A stretch of DNA of 64,000 bases from Maridesulfovibrio zosterae DSM 11974 (GCF_000425265.1 NZ_AUDC01000011.1:434001-498000); one strand, 5' to 3'. Positions 33,886 through 43,336 are shown, counted from the stretch's first letter. Notes: a model not told the origin generated them from the letters alone. Numbers and translations: made by a program.

Positions 33886-36162
33886 TTAATTCAATCTTTT
33901 GCGAACGTTAATTGCTGCCTGAACCATATTTTTTAGTGCAGGCTCCACTTCGTCCCACTTACGCGTTTTCAATCCGCAATCAGGATTTACCCAGAGACGC
34001 TCAGCAGGAATTACTTTCAAAGCCTTTTCAAGGAGTAATTCCATGTCAGCTTGCGCAGGTATTGAAGGGCTATGGATATCATAAACTCCCGGTCCTATTT
34101 CATTTGGATAACTGAACTGCTCAAAACTGCCGAGGAGTTCCATACGGCTACGGCTGGCTTCGATACTGATAACATCAGCATCGAGTGCCGCTATTGAATC
34201 GATGATCTCATCAAACTCGCAGTAGCACATGTGGGTATGTATCTGAGTCTCATCTTTAACGCAGGACGATGAAAGGCGAAAAGCCTCTTCTGCCCATCTC
34301 AAATATTCTTTCTGCTCGGATTTCCTCAGTGGAAGTCCTTCGCGCAAAGCAGGTTCATCAATCTGAATAACTTTAACCCCGCTTTTTTCGAGGTCAGCCA
34401 CTTCATCACGTACAGCAAGAGCAATCTGACGGCATGTTTCACTGCGAGGCTGATCATCACGCACAAAACTCCAACAAAGTATTGTTACAGGTCCGGTAAG
34501 CATCCCTTTAACTTCTTTATCTGAAAGAGACTGAGCATAGTTAATCCAATCTAAAGTAATAGGGACAGGTCGTGAAATGTCTCCAAATATAATTGGAGGC
34601 TTTACGCATCTAGATCCGTAGCTCTGTACCCATCCATTAGAAGTGAAACAATATCCTTCAAAATTTTCTCCAAAATATTCTACCATGTCATTACGCTCAG
34701 GTTCACCATGAACCAGAACATCTAAGCCCATATCTTCCTGACGACGAATGCAGTCTTCAATATATTTGTACATGGCGGCTTTATATTCTGGCTGATCAAT
34801 TCGATTATTCCTATAAGCACTTCGTTTTGCACGAACTTCAGAAGTCTGTGGAAAAGAACCTATTGTGGTTGTTGGGAGTAATGGAAATCCCAGTGAGGTA
34901 TGCTGAATTTCTGCACGGACAGGGTAAGAAGATTTTCTATGAAAATCTTCAGGTTTAAGACCTGCAAGTTGTTGCGACACTTTTAAATTGTGGACCCTGC
35001 TGCTATTCTTACGAGATTCAAAAGCAGCCCTATTTTCCGCAAGTTCTGTGCTAACATCAAGCCCACTAACAGCATCTGCAATAATTCTTACTTCTGAACA
35101 CTTCTGCTTTGCAAAGGCCATCCACGACTTAATCTCATCATCAAGTTTTGTTTCAAGATCCAGATCAAAAGGCACATGAAGGAGTGAGCACGAAGGAGCA
35201 ACAAAAACCCTGTCACTGCCAAGTACACTGCAAGCAGATTTCACAGTGGAAATTGCCTTCTCAAGATCAGCCCGCCAGATATTTCTGCCATCCACGACTC
35301 CAAGTGAAAGACTTAAATCGGAGTTGATCGTTTTAAGCAAAAGCCCAAGATCCTGATACCCTCTAACTAAATCGACATGCAATCCATCAACAGGTAAATG
35401 AGCAGCAACATCAAGATTATTGCCAAGTCCACCAAAATACGTGGCAACCAAAATCCTCAGATTTGATGACGCTTCCTTAAAAGTCCTGTAAACAGGCCCA
35501 AAAAGTCTCTTAACTTCTTCATCAAGATCAAGAGCAAGAACAGGTTCATCGAATTGAATCCAGCTACATTTACCAGACAGCTTTTCGATAAGCTCAACGT
35601 AAGCCGGAATTAAATTTTGAAGCAGGTTCAACTTGTCAAACTGCTCGTCGGCGCACTTTCCTAGCATTAAAAAAGTCAAAGGCCCGGGAAGCACGGCCTT
35701 AACTTTATGTCCCGCAAAAGCAGCTTCTTCGACCTGCCTGATAAGTGAGTCATCAGCCAACCTGAAACTTTGATCCTTTTTAAATTCGGGAACTATGTAG
35801 TGGTAATTTGTATCAAACCACTTAGTCATTTCCATTGCAGGAATTCCGTTTTCCCCAGCTTCACCTCTGGCCATTCTGAAATAGTCATCAAGGGAGGCCT
35901 GACCGTTTTCAACATTATACCTTTCTGGAATAGCGCCGAATCTTACAGCATTATCGAGCATATGATCATAATATGAAAAATCTCCGACAGGTAGCAGGTC
36001 GACTCCAGCTCCAGCCTGAATATTCCAATGATTGAGTCTGATTTTTTGAGCAGTTATCGCGAGATCATCTGCTGAGACATCACCTCGCCAGTATGCTTCC
36101 AGTTTTTGTTTTAATTCACGATTACTACCTATTCTTGGGTAACCAAGTGTGTGCGTCTGCAT
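33886..36162 (-). CDS. metE: Cobalamin-independent methionine synthase
   Basis: MetE transfers a methyl group from methyl-tetrahydrofolate polyglutamate to homocysteine with zinc. The 758-residue protein begins HTLGYPRIGSNRELK. The C-terminal half carries the zinc ligands in HTHMCYCEF (His, Cys), SIEASRS (Glu) and NPDCGLKTRKW (Cys). The ATG at 36162 is preferred since GGAG is 6 bases before it; the frame also has an ATG at 36174 that overlaps this site. A cobalamin riboswitch in its leader should repress it when B12 is available. metF follows. Confidence 0.95.
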   Translation of the reverse strand: MQTHTLGYPRIGSNRELKQKLEAYWRGDVSADDLAITAQKIRLNHWNIQAGAGVDLLPVGDFSYYDHMLDNAVRFGAIPERYNVENGQASLDDYFRMARGEAGENGIPAMEMTKWFDTNYHYIVPEFKKDQSFRLADDSLIRQVEEAAFAGHKVKAVLPGPLTFLMLGKCADEQFDKLNLLQNLIPAYVELIEKLSGKCSWIQFDEPVLALDLDEEVKRLFGPVYRTFKEASSNLRILVATYFGGLGNNLDVAAHLPVDGLHVDLVRGYQDLGLLLKTINSDLSLSLGVVDGRNIWRADLEKAISTVKSACSVLGSDRVFVAPSCSLLHVPFDLDLETKLDDEIKSWMAFAKQKCSEVRIIADAVSGLDVSTELAENRAAFESRKNSSRVHNLKVSQQLAGLKPEDFHRKSSYPVRAEIQHTSLGFPLLPTTTIGSFPQTSEVRAKRSAYRNNRIDQPEYKAAMYKYIEDCIRRQEDMGLDVLVHGEPERNDMVEYFGENFEGYCFTSNGWVQSYGSRCVKPPIIFGDISRPVPITLDWINYAQSLSDKEVKGMLTGPVTILCWSFVRDDQPRSETCRQIALAVRDEVADLEKSGVKVIQIDEPALREGLPLRKSEQKEYLRWAEEAFRLSSSCVKDETQIHTHMCYCEFDEIIDSIAALDADVISIEASRSRMELLGSFEQFSYPNEIGPGVYDIHSPSIPAQADMELLLEKALKVIPAERLWVNPDCGLKTRKWDEVEPALKNMVQAAINVRKRLN

Positions 36163-36194
36163 AGTGTTCTCCATTTTAAAGTGTACCTTGCGGC

Positions 36195-36212
36195 GCGAAT
36201 AATTTTATTCGC
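36195..36212 (-). promoter_or_regulatory. Hairpin between the B12 aptamer and metE
   Basis: GCGAATAATTTTATTCGC is a perfect inverted repeat, about 35 bases before the metE start codon. It has no T run, so it may belong to a translational expression platform or isolate the ribosome site. Confidence 0.4.
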
Positions 36213-36239
36213 TTCTGACCTTGTTTGCGAAGTTCAGCA

Positions 36240-36400
36240 CCATTTCCACAGGACGTCTTCTGGCTTCCGGATACATTTGACGCATGGTATAAATTCTTCC
36301 CGTTTGACCAGTGAATTTTTACCATTTTTAAATTCATAACTCCGGTTACAGCAGCGCACCTGCAACGGATTCACACCGTTTTCCGTTTCCTGAGGAATTT
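36240..36400 (-). ncRNA. Cobalamin (B12) riboswitch upstream of metE
   Basis: On the minus strand the order CGGAAAACGGTGTGAATCC, GTTGCAGGTGCGCTGCTGTAA, and later the B12 box GAAGCCAGAAGACG is seen, which is the conserved core of cobalamin riboswitches. The intervening region contains the variable arms. Binding of adenosylcobalamin is expected to lower expression of metE, so that the B12-dependent enzyme is used when the vitamin is available. A cobB/cbiA gene at the right end of the window shows that B12 is made. Confidence 0.9.
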
Positions 36401-36506
36401 ACAACTACTTACGTATATAAAAATATTGTTATATAGTTATTAAAAACTGCCAATAAATTTTATGGATGTCAAGCAGGTATGTAATTTTATATTAATCCCC
36501 AAAAAA

Positions 36507-36536
36507 AAAGCCTCCGGAATTACTTCCGAAGGCTTT
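36507..36536 (-). terminator. Terminator behind the DUF4136-like lipoprotein gene
   Basis: AAAGCCT-CGGAA pairs with TTCCG-AGGCTTT, and the minus strand then runs into nine T residues. It lies 23 bases past the lipoprotein stop codon. Confidence 0.85.
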
Positions 36537-36558
36537 ACGTCAACTTAATAAGAAAATA

Positions 36559-37134
36559 TTATTTGCAATCTCTCACATTCATCTTTTCATGAAAAGTTCC
36601 TTCTGCTGCAGGGAACTTTAGAAGAGCTCCTTTAACAAGACACTTTCCAACAATGCCCACTCCTTCAAAATCGACACTGGAAGCTTTTCCACGCCAGAGA
36701 AAAGTCTTTTCACCTTCATTTTCAGGGGTCATTAAATAAATACGAACAGTATTATCCTGACGATTTACATCTGAATCCTTTACAGCTCCTACGTTTGTAT
36801 TGGTCTTGCTGATAAAATTATATTCAAATGCATCTCTTTTATAGGTTACTCCGCGCTCAATAAACGACTTTGAACCGAAATTAACCAGCACCAGAAAATC
36901 AGGGGAATTGGGATCATACCTGAATCCTTTAGCTTCCAGCTCTGCTTTTGCTGTACCGAGAAGGCCAGATTCGAGTTCTTTGCGTGACTCACTTTTCTTT
37001 TTAAAAGCAAAAGTCTTGAACTTGCTGAAGTCGAGCCCAGGTGCCGGGGAATTTTCTACATCCATATCAACATAGACACAGCCGGAGAGCATCATCCCTG
37101 CCAAAATAAAAATTACCAATAACTTCCTCACCAC
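36559..37134 (-). CDS. DUF4136-like lipoprotein
   Basis: The 191-residue protein has a lipoprotein signal with the lipobox LSGC (Cys19). After it come DMDVENSPAPGLDFSKFKTFAF, the D-x-D ... KTF pattern of DUF4136 proteins, and a mixed beta domain with DFLVLVNFGSKS. Function of this family is not known; it is an envelope protein found in many Proteobacteria. A GTG or ATG start with weak GGGA is possible. It is monocistronic. Confidence 0.78.
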   Translation of the reverse strand: MVRKLLVIFILAGMMLSGCVYVDMDVENSPAPGLDFSKFKTFAFKKKSESRKELESGLLGTAKAELEAKGFRYDPNSPDFLVLVNFGSKSFIERGVTYKRDAFEYNFISKTNTNVGAVKDSDVNRQDNTVRIYLMTPENEGEKTFLWRGKASSVDFEGVGIVGKCLVKGALLKFPAAEGTFHEKMNVRDCK

Positions 37135-37330
37135 AATCCCCCAAATTTATTTTACACAACACCTTAAATATAGATATGCATCAAATATTATATCACTATT
37201 ACCTAGATTCTAATAACTTAACCCGTTTAACGTCTTTAGCCAAGAGTTAAAAGAGGCCTGATCAAGCAAAATAAAAATAATTCACTTGATCTATTTTCGC
37301 AATTACTGTTTGCTCCCGATGGAGAAATTC

Positions 37331-37696
37331 ATGAATACACTATTTGATAGAAGAAAAACAAACAGAATAAAACTTTCAAAAATTGAAAATTTTTTCCGAC
37401 AGTGTGACATTTATGTATCATCTGAAAAAGGCGATATAGACATAACAATACTTGATATTTCACCTGTAGGTATGCGCATAAGTATCAACGGGTCGGAAGA
37501 CCAAAGCAAAATCAGCCCGCAAGACAAACTCTTTATACGTGGCTGCATTTTTAATGATAACATAGGTTTTCTCAGCAGCCAGAACGTGGTCGCAGTATGG
37601 AAAGAAAACAACATTTGCGGTTTTAAGTTTACTCCTCCACTTGATCTTGATGAACTGACAATCCGCTCCATGATCAAACATAACCAACTGCAATAA
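37331..37696 (+). CDS. PilZ-domain-like protein
   Basis: The 121-residue protein begins NTLFDRRKTNRIKLS, with RRKTNR fitting the RxxxR half of PilZ, and has ILDISPVGMRIS (D-x-S-x-x-G) near residue 50. The rest is beta-rich with FIRGCIF and ICGFKFTP. c-di-GMP binding is likely. The ATG at 37331 follows GGAG by 7 bases; an earlier ATG at 37286 lacks a ribosome site. It is separate from the glycosyltransferase gene that follows. Confidence 0.75.
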   Translation: MNTLFDRRKTNRIKLSKIENFFRQCDIYVSSEKGDIDITILDISPVGMRISINGSEDQSKISPQDKLFIRGCIFNDNIGFLSSQNVVAVWKENNICGFKFTPPLDLDELTIRSMIKHNQLQ

Positions 37697-37764
37697 CTTA
37701 CCCAGGTACAACCCAAACGTCCTGCTTTAAATTTATTTAATTAATTGTTATCTTCATACAAGAG

Positions 37765-38784
37765 ATGAACAAAGCAGCAAAAACAATCGCGTGGATAGGT
37801 AACACTTTCTTCCGTACCGGCATGGACGAACTTGGCTATAAAACCATTCACATTCCCATCTGCGGACAACAGGTATTTACTTGGCAGGACATTCTCGAAA
37901 AGACAGGGGATGAACCCTTTGCCGTGGTTTACGCAGATCGATCCATTGCCCCTCCTCTGGCAGGAGTAGAATCATATCCATGTCTGACTATTTTCCACTG
38001 CATCGATACCCATATTCATAGTTGGTATCCACTCTACGCCCAGGGATTCGATATCTGCCTTGTCAGTCTCAAAGATCACCTTGAACGTTTCAAGCCCAGA
38101 CTTAAAGAATCAAGACTGGTCTGGTTTCCACCAATAGTCATGGATGCAGATGTTCCGCTTGAAATGGAAAAAGAGTGGGACTTACTATTTGTAGGTAAGG
38201 TGGACCCAGTGCTTACTCCTGCACGCATGAAATTTCTTGATAAAGTTGCTATGCGAGTGCCCGGATTACATGTAACACAGGGAGAATATCGTAAACTTTT
38301 TCCAAGAGCACGGGTTGTCCTCAATATAGCTGAACGCGGCGACCTTAATTTCAGAGTCTTTGAAGCCTTGGCCTGCGGAGCATGCTTACTGACTCCTAAA
38401 ATCGAGCAAGGCCTTTTCGATATTTTTGAAGACGGCAGACATCTTGTCTCGTATGAAGCTGACAATGCCGATGACTTAGTAGAAAAATTGAACGTTCTTC
38501 TGAAAAAAGATTCATTAAGGAAGCAAATTGCCAAGACTGGAAACGAGCTGATCGAAAGCTCACATAGAATAATTCATCGCGCCGAAACACTACACAATAT
38601 TATATGTGAAATGAACGTAGAAAAAGCAATCCAGAACCGTCTCAACGCGGCCCCCATGCTACGCAAAAATTTTCTTAAATCCATATATCTGCACTGGGCT
38701 GAGGAAATAGGAATACCTGAATTTCAACAAATATATTTGCAGGCAGCCAAGGCCCAGCAGATATTTTTATCTGAGTATGACTAA
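37765..38784 (+). CDS. Glycosyltransferase, CgeB/GT-B-like
   Basis: The 339-residue protein has a GT-B-like layout. The N-terminal half contains FHCIDTHIHSWY, the second half WDLLFVGKVDPVLTP, VLNIAERGDLNFRVFEALACGACLLTPK, and a C-terminal HRAETLHNI helix. NFRVFEALACGACLLT is the donor-binding E-x7-E-like region seen in CgeB proteins. It likely transfers a sugar to a surface glycan or protein; donor and acceptor are unknown. It starts with AAGAG before the ATG and stands alone. Confidence 0.78.
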   Translation: MNKAAKTIAWIGNTFFRTGMDELGYKTIHIPICGQQVFTWQDILEKTGDEPFAVVYADRSIAPPLAGVESYPCLTIFHCIDTHIHSWYPLYAQGFDICLVSLKDHLERFKPRLKESRLVWFPPIVMDADVPLEMEKEWDLLFVGKVDPVLTPARMKFLDKVAMRVPGLHVTQGEYRKLFPRARVVLNIAERGDLNFRVFEALACGACLLTPKIEQGLFDIFEDGRHLVSYEADNADDLVEKLNVLLKKDSLRKQIAKTGNELIESSHRIIHRAETLHNIICEMNVEKAIQNRLNAAPMLRKNFLKSIYLHWAEEIGIPEFQQIYLQAAKAQQIFLSEYD

Positions 38785-38886
38785 CAATGGCGCAAGTCAC
38801 GAAGGCCCCTTTTTAAAAGAGACCCCGTGACACTCACACAACATTTTAAAAAGTTATGTGAAATCTGCATATTTTCAATAATACTA

Positions 38887-40056
38887 TTACTTTTTTAATT
38901 TCTGAAGAGACTTACTCAAATCCTGTTTCAAATCATCAACGTCTTCCATTCCTATATTCAATCTGAATATGGTCTTACCTTCGTATCCGAAATGATTAGT
39001 CCTCATGAATTTTCCACCTGTGATCAGACTTTTGTAGCCACCCCAGCTATAACCTAACCCGAACAGCCCAAGATTATCCACAAAGAGCGAATGATCCATA
39101 TCTTCAAATTCCTCTTTAAGAGTAAATCCAAATAAACCGCTGGAGCCCTTGAAATCTCTTTTCCAAAGCTCATGCTGTGGATGGTTTGCAAGAGCAGGAT
39201 GTATAACAGCATCAACCATATCATGTTCAGAAAGCCACGTTGCCACATCAAGAGCAGCAAGTTCATGATGCTTTAACCGCACTGCAAGTGTACGCAATCC
39301 CCGCAACGCCTGATAACAATCTTCCTGCGGCGCAAATGCCTCGAACAGACCGCAACATTTTTTAAAGGTTTCCCAATACCTTTCATTTGTAGATACAGTT
39401 CCCAGCAAGATATCTGAGTGACCTGTAATATACTTTGTTGCAGACTGAATCGAAATATCTACGCCAAGCTCAAAAGGATTCATATAGAGTGGAGTTGCCC
39501 ATGTGTTATCAATTACAGAAACAACGCCTTTTTCCCTGCAGATAGAAGTTATAGCCGGAACATCTTGGATTTCAAAAGTATTTGAACCAGGAGATTCCAT
39601 AAAAATAAGTTTAGTTTCATCTCTGATGAAATCAATAACATCAGCTCCGGCGCTGGAAGGCAGATAGTCAGTCTTCACGCCATATTTGGATAAAAAACCA
39701 TCACAAAAATGGCGGGTAGGGCCATAAACATTATCACAAATAAGAATATGATCGCCCTGACGAGTAAAAGCCATCAATACCATGGCAATAGCACTGATGC
39801 CTGACTGAAATGCTTTGCAGCCGTATGAACCGTCAAGCTCCACCATAGCAGACTCAAAAGCCTTTTGTGCAGCCAGACCGGATGTCCCGTACTCTATCCC
39901 TTCGAACTGTCCGCAATTAGCTTTAAGCATATCCGAATAAGAATCGAACAATACAGTAGAAGCCCGATGCAAAGGAGGGTTGATAGTATTGATCTGCTGC
40001 ATTGCCGCATCATTACCGCCATTAACTAATTTTGTAGATATCTTATGCATTTTCAC
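38887..40056 (-). CDS. metC: PLP-dependent cystathionine beta-lyase (Cys/Met metabolism enzyme)
   Basis: The 389-residue protein is of the trans-sulfuration family. The PLP lysine lies in SATKYITGHSDILLG, with FQSGISAIAMVL and SPGSNTFEIQDV before it. YSWGGYKSLI near the C-terminus binds the substrate carboxylate. It most resembles MetC, which splits cystathionine to homocysteine for the MetE/MetF reaction, but cystathionine gamma-synthase or a related lyase cannot be excluded. It lies behind aroB on the same strand with a terminator between. Confidence 0.87.
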   Translation of the reverse strand: MKMHKISTKLVNGGNDAAMQQINTINPPLHRASTVLFDSYSDMLKANCGQFEGIEYGTSGLAAQKAFESAMVELDGSYGCKAFQSGISAIAMVLMAFTRQGDHILICDNVYGPTRHFCDGFLSKYGVKTDYLPSSAGADVIDFIRDETKLIFMESPGSNTFEIQDVPAITSICREKGVVSVIDNTWATPLYMNPFELGVDISIQSATKYITGHSDILLGTVSTNERYWETFKKCCGLFEAFAPQEDCYQALRGLRTLAVRLKHHELAALDVATWLSEHDMVDAVIHPALANHPQHELWKRDFKGSSGLFGFTLKEEFEDMDHSLFVDNLGLFGLGYSWGGYKSLITGGKFMRTNHFGYEGKTIFRLNIGMEDVDDLKQDLSKSLQKLKK

Positions 40057-40094
40057 TCCGTGTTATTAATGCTCAATAGAAATTCAAAAAAAGC

Positions 40095-40125
40095 GACAGG
40101 TCAAACGGAATCCGTTTAACCTGTC
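40095..40125 (-). terminator. Terminator behind aroF-aroB
   Basis: GACAGGT-x-AAACGGA pairs with TCCGTTT-x-ACCTGTC around one A; the minus strand then shows CGCTTTTTTT. It ends the aromatic pathway operon. Confidence 0.88.
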
Positions 40126-40185
40126 ACCTTTAAAGTCAGTAGAACGATAGCAGAAATATATCGTTACACGATATCAATATTGCCA

Positions 40186-41274
40186 TTATTCAAAATCAAG
40201 CAATTCCGCCTCAATAAACTCAAGAGGAAAATCTTCGTTAACAACAGCATTACCAAGCTTGTCCAGAGCAACAATAACGACTGCGCCCTGCTTAACCTTC
40301 TTGTCTCTTTTCATGAGTTCCATGATCTGAGACGTCTCAATGTCAAGACAGCCTGTGGCAAGATTAAGTTTATCCATTACGGATTCATGCAGCTTAAGCT
40401 CTTCATCTGAAAGCATTCCGGCTTTATTACAAGCCCGAGCCACAATTCTCATACCATAAGCGACACATTCCCCATGGGAAATTTTGTATCCGGCAAATGT
40501 TTCAATAGCATGTCCTACAGTATGTCCGTAATTAAGAATCCGGCGTACTCCACCTTCCTTCTCATCGCGGGACACAACATCAGCCTTGATTTCACAACAT
40601 CTAGCTACAACTTTAGGCATGACGGTCTTATCAAGACTGAGAATCTTTTCAGCATTATCATGCAGGAATTCGACAAATTCTCTATCATATATAAAGCCAT
40701 GTTTAACCACTTCGCCAAGTCCACTGAGAATTTCACGCTCAGGAAGAGTATCAAGAGCGGAGATATCTGAATAGACACGTTTGGGCTGATAAAACATGCC
40801 ACAATAGTTTTTGCCACCACTGATATTAACAGCAACCTTACCACCGACAGACGAATCAACCTGAGACAGCAATGTTGTCGGAACCTGCACAAAATTAATA
40901 CCACGCATGTAGCTTCCTGCAACATAGCCGGACAAATCTCCGACAACTCCACCGCCGAGAGCTACGACCACGTCCTGACGGGTGATTCCAGCCTCAAGCA
41001 TAGCTTCAAGCAGAGAACCGAATACATCAATAGACTTGCTGTGCTCGCCGGCAGGAACAGTAAGCAACAGCGGGTCAATATCTTTAAGTGCGAGCTTATC
41101 GGCCAGGTTAAGGCCGAAAAGCTCACGAGTATTTTCATCACATATTACAACAGGAGTATGGCCGAATTTACGCGCACAAAGATCACTGACAACTTCATTC
41201 ATAATGTCGTAGTTAACTGTGATCTCGTAAGAGTTATCAAACTCGCCCCGTAATTCTACGTCAACACTTGGCAT
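40186..41274 (-). CDS. aroB: 3-dehydroquinate synthase
   Basis: AroB forms dehydroquinate from DAHP with NAD and a divalent metal. The 362-residue protein has DENTRELFG, VPAGEHSKS, ALGGGVVGDLSGYVAGSYMRG, PTTLLSQVDSSVGGKVAVN and LNYGHTVGHAIE (metal His), all family motifs. Its ATG abuts the stop of the DAHP synthase gene, and GGAG lies about 9 bases before, so the two are co-translated. This is the classical shikimate route rather than the archaeal-like type II one. Confidence 0.95.
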   Translation of the reverse strand: MPSVDVELRGEFDNSYEITVNYDIMNEVVSDLCARKFGHTPVVICDENTRELFGLNLADKLALKDIDPLLLTVPAGEHSKSIDVFGSLLEAMLEAGITRQDVVVALGGGVVGDLSGYVAGSYMRGINFVQVPTTLLSQVDSSVGGKVAVNISGGKNYCGMFYQPKRVYSDISALDTLPEREILSGLGEVVKHGFIYDREFVEFLHDNAEKILSLDKTVMPKVVARCCEIKADVVSRDEKEGGVRRILNYGHTVGHAIETFAGYKISHGECVAYGMRIVARACNKAGMLSDEELKLHESVMDKLNLATGCLDIETSQIMELMKRDKKVKQGAVVIVALDKLGNAVVNEDFPLEFIEAELLDFE

Positions 41275-42366
41275 TTAGTCTTCTCCGGCCAACACATTTT
41301 CCTGCTGACGCAGAGATTCTTCATGAATATACTGAAAAATACGCAGCATAAAATGTTCATCCATACCACGCGCAACACCTTCACGAGTACGTTTTTCAAC
41401 AGTTTTTTTCCACTGAGCAGGCTGAAGAAGAGCAATACCACGAATCTTTTTAAGTTCCCCTATTTTACGTCCCAATGCCATACGTTCAGCAAGAAGCTCA
41501 ACAATGGTATCATCAATTTCTTCAAGGCGCTGACGCTTATTCTCGACTCTGTGTACAAAGTCCTGATCTTCCGCAGCAGGATGGCGCGCTTCAAGTCCAT
41601 CAAGAACTTTCCCTAAATCTTCAGGTGTAAACTGCTGTTTGCTGTCACTTAGGGCTACGTCAGGATTAATATGAGATTCAATCATAAGACCATCAAACAG
41701 TAGATCTAAAGCTTTCTGCGCTACTGCTGGAATGAGTTCACGCTTACCGCAAAGATGACTGGGATCACAGATAATAGGCATACCTTCACAACGACGGCGC
41801 AGTTCAATGAAAATTCTCCAGTTTGGAGCATTACGATATTCAGTTGGTCGCGCAGAAGAAAAACCTCTATGGATAGCGCCGAGTTTTTTAACTCCGGCTT
41901 TATTAAGCCGCTCTAAAGCTCCTATCCAAAGTTCAACATCAGGATTAATGGGATTTTTAACCAGCACCGGAATATCAGTCCCTTTTAGTGCATCAGCGAG
42001 AGCCTGCACAGCAAAAGGATTGACTGTTGTTCTTGCACCAACCCAGATAAGATCCACTCCGTATTTTAGACAAAGCTCAACATGTTCAGGATTGGCCGTT
42101 TCACAAGAAATGGGCAGTCCAGTAGCTTCTTTGGCTTCTACCAACCACTTCAGACCTTCTTCCCCCATACCTTCAAAACAGTTAGGGCGTGTGCGTGGTT
42201 TCCAGATACCGGCGCGCAAAAGATGTACCCCTTTATCGGCAATACCTTTGGCTGTATCCATAAGCTGCTCACGGGACTCAGCGCTACAAGGTCCTGCAAT
42301 AATTAACGGTCCGTCATTTTTGAAACCCCATGAATCTATTCCGGTAACATCAAGTTGAACGTCCAT
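41275..42366 (-). CDS. aroF: DAHP synthase with C-terminal chorismate mutase
   Basis: The N-terminal part (residues about 1-265) is a type I beta DAHP synthase of the KDSA-like class: GPCSAESREQ, KPRTRPNCFEG, WVGARTTVNPF and KNPINPD. The C-terminal part (about 275-360) is an AroQ chorismate mutase with RLEEIDDTIVELLAERM and a GRKIGELKK helix. Fusions of this kind are feedback-controlled through the mutase domain. The ATG at 42366 follows GGAGG by 9 bases. aroB is next in the operon. Confidence 0.92.
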   Translation of the reverse strand: MDVQLDVTGIDSWGFKNDGPLIIAGPCSAESREQLMDTAKGIADKGVHLLRAGIWKPRTRPNCFEGMGEEGLKWLVEAKEATGLPISCETANPEHVELCLKYGVDLIWVGARTTVNPFAVQALADALKGTDIPVLVKNPINPDVELWIGALERLNKAGVKKLGAIHRGFSSARPTEYRNAPNWRIFIELRRRCEGMPIICDPSHLCGKRELIPAVAQKALDLLFDGLMIESHINPDVALSDSKQQFTPEDLGKVLDGLEARHPAAEDQDFVHRVENKRQRLEEIDDTIVELLAERMALGRKIGELKKIRGIALLQPAQWKKTVEKRTREGVARGMDEHFMLRIFQYIHEESLRQQENVLAGED

Positions 42367-42834
42367 AAATCTGGCCTCCATAATATGTTTAGGTTGTCTT
42401 AGAGTCCCGGCCGGAAATTTGATAGATACGGAATAGCTGCAATAAAATTTCTGAATTAATCAGAATATGCAGACAGTAGCAGAAAAAATCAGCCGGAAGA
42501 ATAAAGAATTGCACTAAATACGAAAGACTCTATCATCTCACGTAATCAATCTTAATTGTAAATGAATTTAAGACCTTTACCTAACCCGGGGAGGGCAAGT
42601 ACTCATATATTTCTTTGCAAATCTTTAAAAAAACGAGCAAAAAAGAGATATAAGATCAGTCTCAGACAAATGCATAACACCACTTAAGTATGCAGTAAAT
42701 ACTCAGCCACCTATTTAAAAATATTTTAATTAAATCTTAATGAATCTTCTAACATCTTCCTATTGACTTTGACTTTCATTTTCAATATTGCGTCTGTTAA
42801 GCGAACAAACTAATCATTTTTTAAGGAGAAACTT
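42367..42834. other. Intergenic region between aroF and flavodoxin
   Basis: These 468 bases hold two divergent promoters but no gene. Near the flavodoxin end there is a TTGACT/TATTGC promoter-like pair with a Fur-like site. Nothing attenuator-like was found before aroF; a trp- or phe-rich leader peptide was not seen. Confidence 0.4.
42770..42784 (+). promoter_or_regulatory. Possible Fur box overlapping the flavodoxin promoter
   Basis: TGACTTTCATTTTCA partly matches the 7-1-7 pattern TGAAAAT-N-ATTTTCA: the right half is exact and the left half keeps TGA. It lies within TTGACT-N17-TATTGC. Iron-dependent repression of flavodoxin is common in related bacteria. Confidence 0.4.
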
Positions 42835-43275
42835 ATGTCAAAGTCATTAATCGTCTATGGTTCAACCACTGGAAATACGGAAACAGCTGCAGAATATATT
42901 GCTGAAGAGATGGCCTCGAAAGACATGGATGTTGAACTTAAGAACGTAACCGAAATTAAAATTAATGATCTGGAACAAAGCTATGACATTATACTTTTCG
43001 GTTGCTCTACATGGGGTGATGAAGAGATTGAACTGCAAGATGATTTCATTCCGCTTTATGATTCTCTGGAAGATGCCGGCTTGAAGGATAAAAAAGTCGG
43101 AGTATTCGGATGCGGAGATTCAGATTACACTTATTTTTGCGGAGCTGTAGACGCTATTGAAGAAAAGCTAGAAAAGATGGGTGCTGTAATTATTGGGAAC
43201 TCCCTGAAAATTGACGGGGACCCAGAAAGGCCGGCTATAACTGAGTGGGCGAAAGAGATAGTTGAAAAAATTTAA
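42835..43275 (+). CDS. Flavodoxin (short chain, Desulfovibrio type)
   Basis: The 146-residue protein carries FMN in electron transfer and can replace ferredoxin under iron shortage. The phosphate loop is YGSTTGNTETAAEYI; the two aromatic stacking regions are GCSTWGDEEIELQDDF and CGDSDYTYFCGAVD. Length and motifs match classical Desulfovibrio flavodoxin closely. AAGGAG precedes the ATG. It is monocistronic, with a terminator and a possible Fur-regulated promoter. Confidence 0.96.
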   Translation: MSKSLIVYGSTTGNTETAAEYIAEEMASKDMDVELKNVTEIKINDLEQSYDIILFGCSTWGDEEIELQDDFIPLYDSLEDAGLKDKKVGVFGCGDSDYTYFCGAVDAIEEKLEKMGAVIIGNSLKIDGDPERPAITEWAKEIVEKI

Positions 43276-43284
43276 GCTGACAAA

Positions 43285-43317
43285 AAAACGGCTGCACTTA
43301 CAAAGCGCAGCCGTTTT
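43285..43317. terminator. Bidirectional terminator between flavodoxin and the Hpt gene
   Basis: AAAACGGCTGC pairs with GCAGCCGTTTT around an 11-base loop, between two convergent genes. Confidence 0.85.
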
Positions 43318-43336
43318 CAATTCTTATAAGACTTCC

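Noticed and set aside
42367-42834. Attenuator leader peptide before the DAHP synthase gene
   Set aside because: No short open frame rich in Phe, Tyr or Trp with a following terminator was found.
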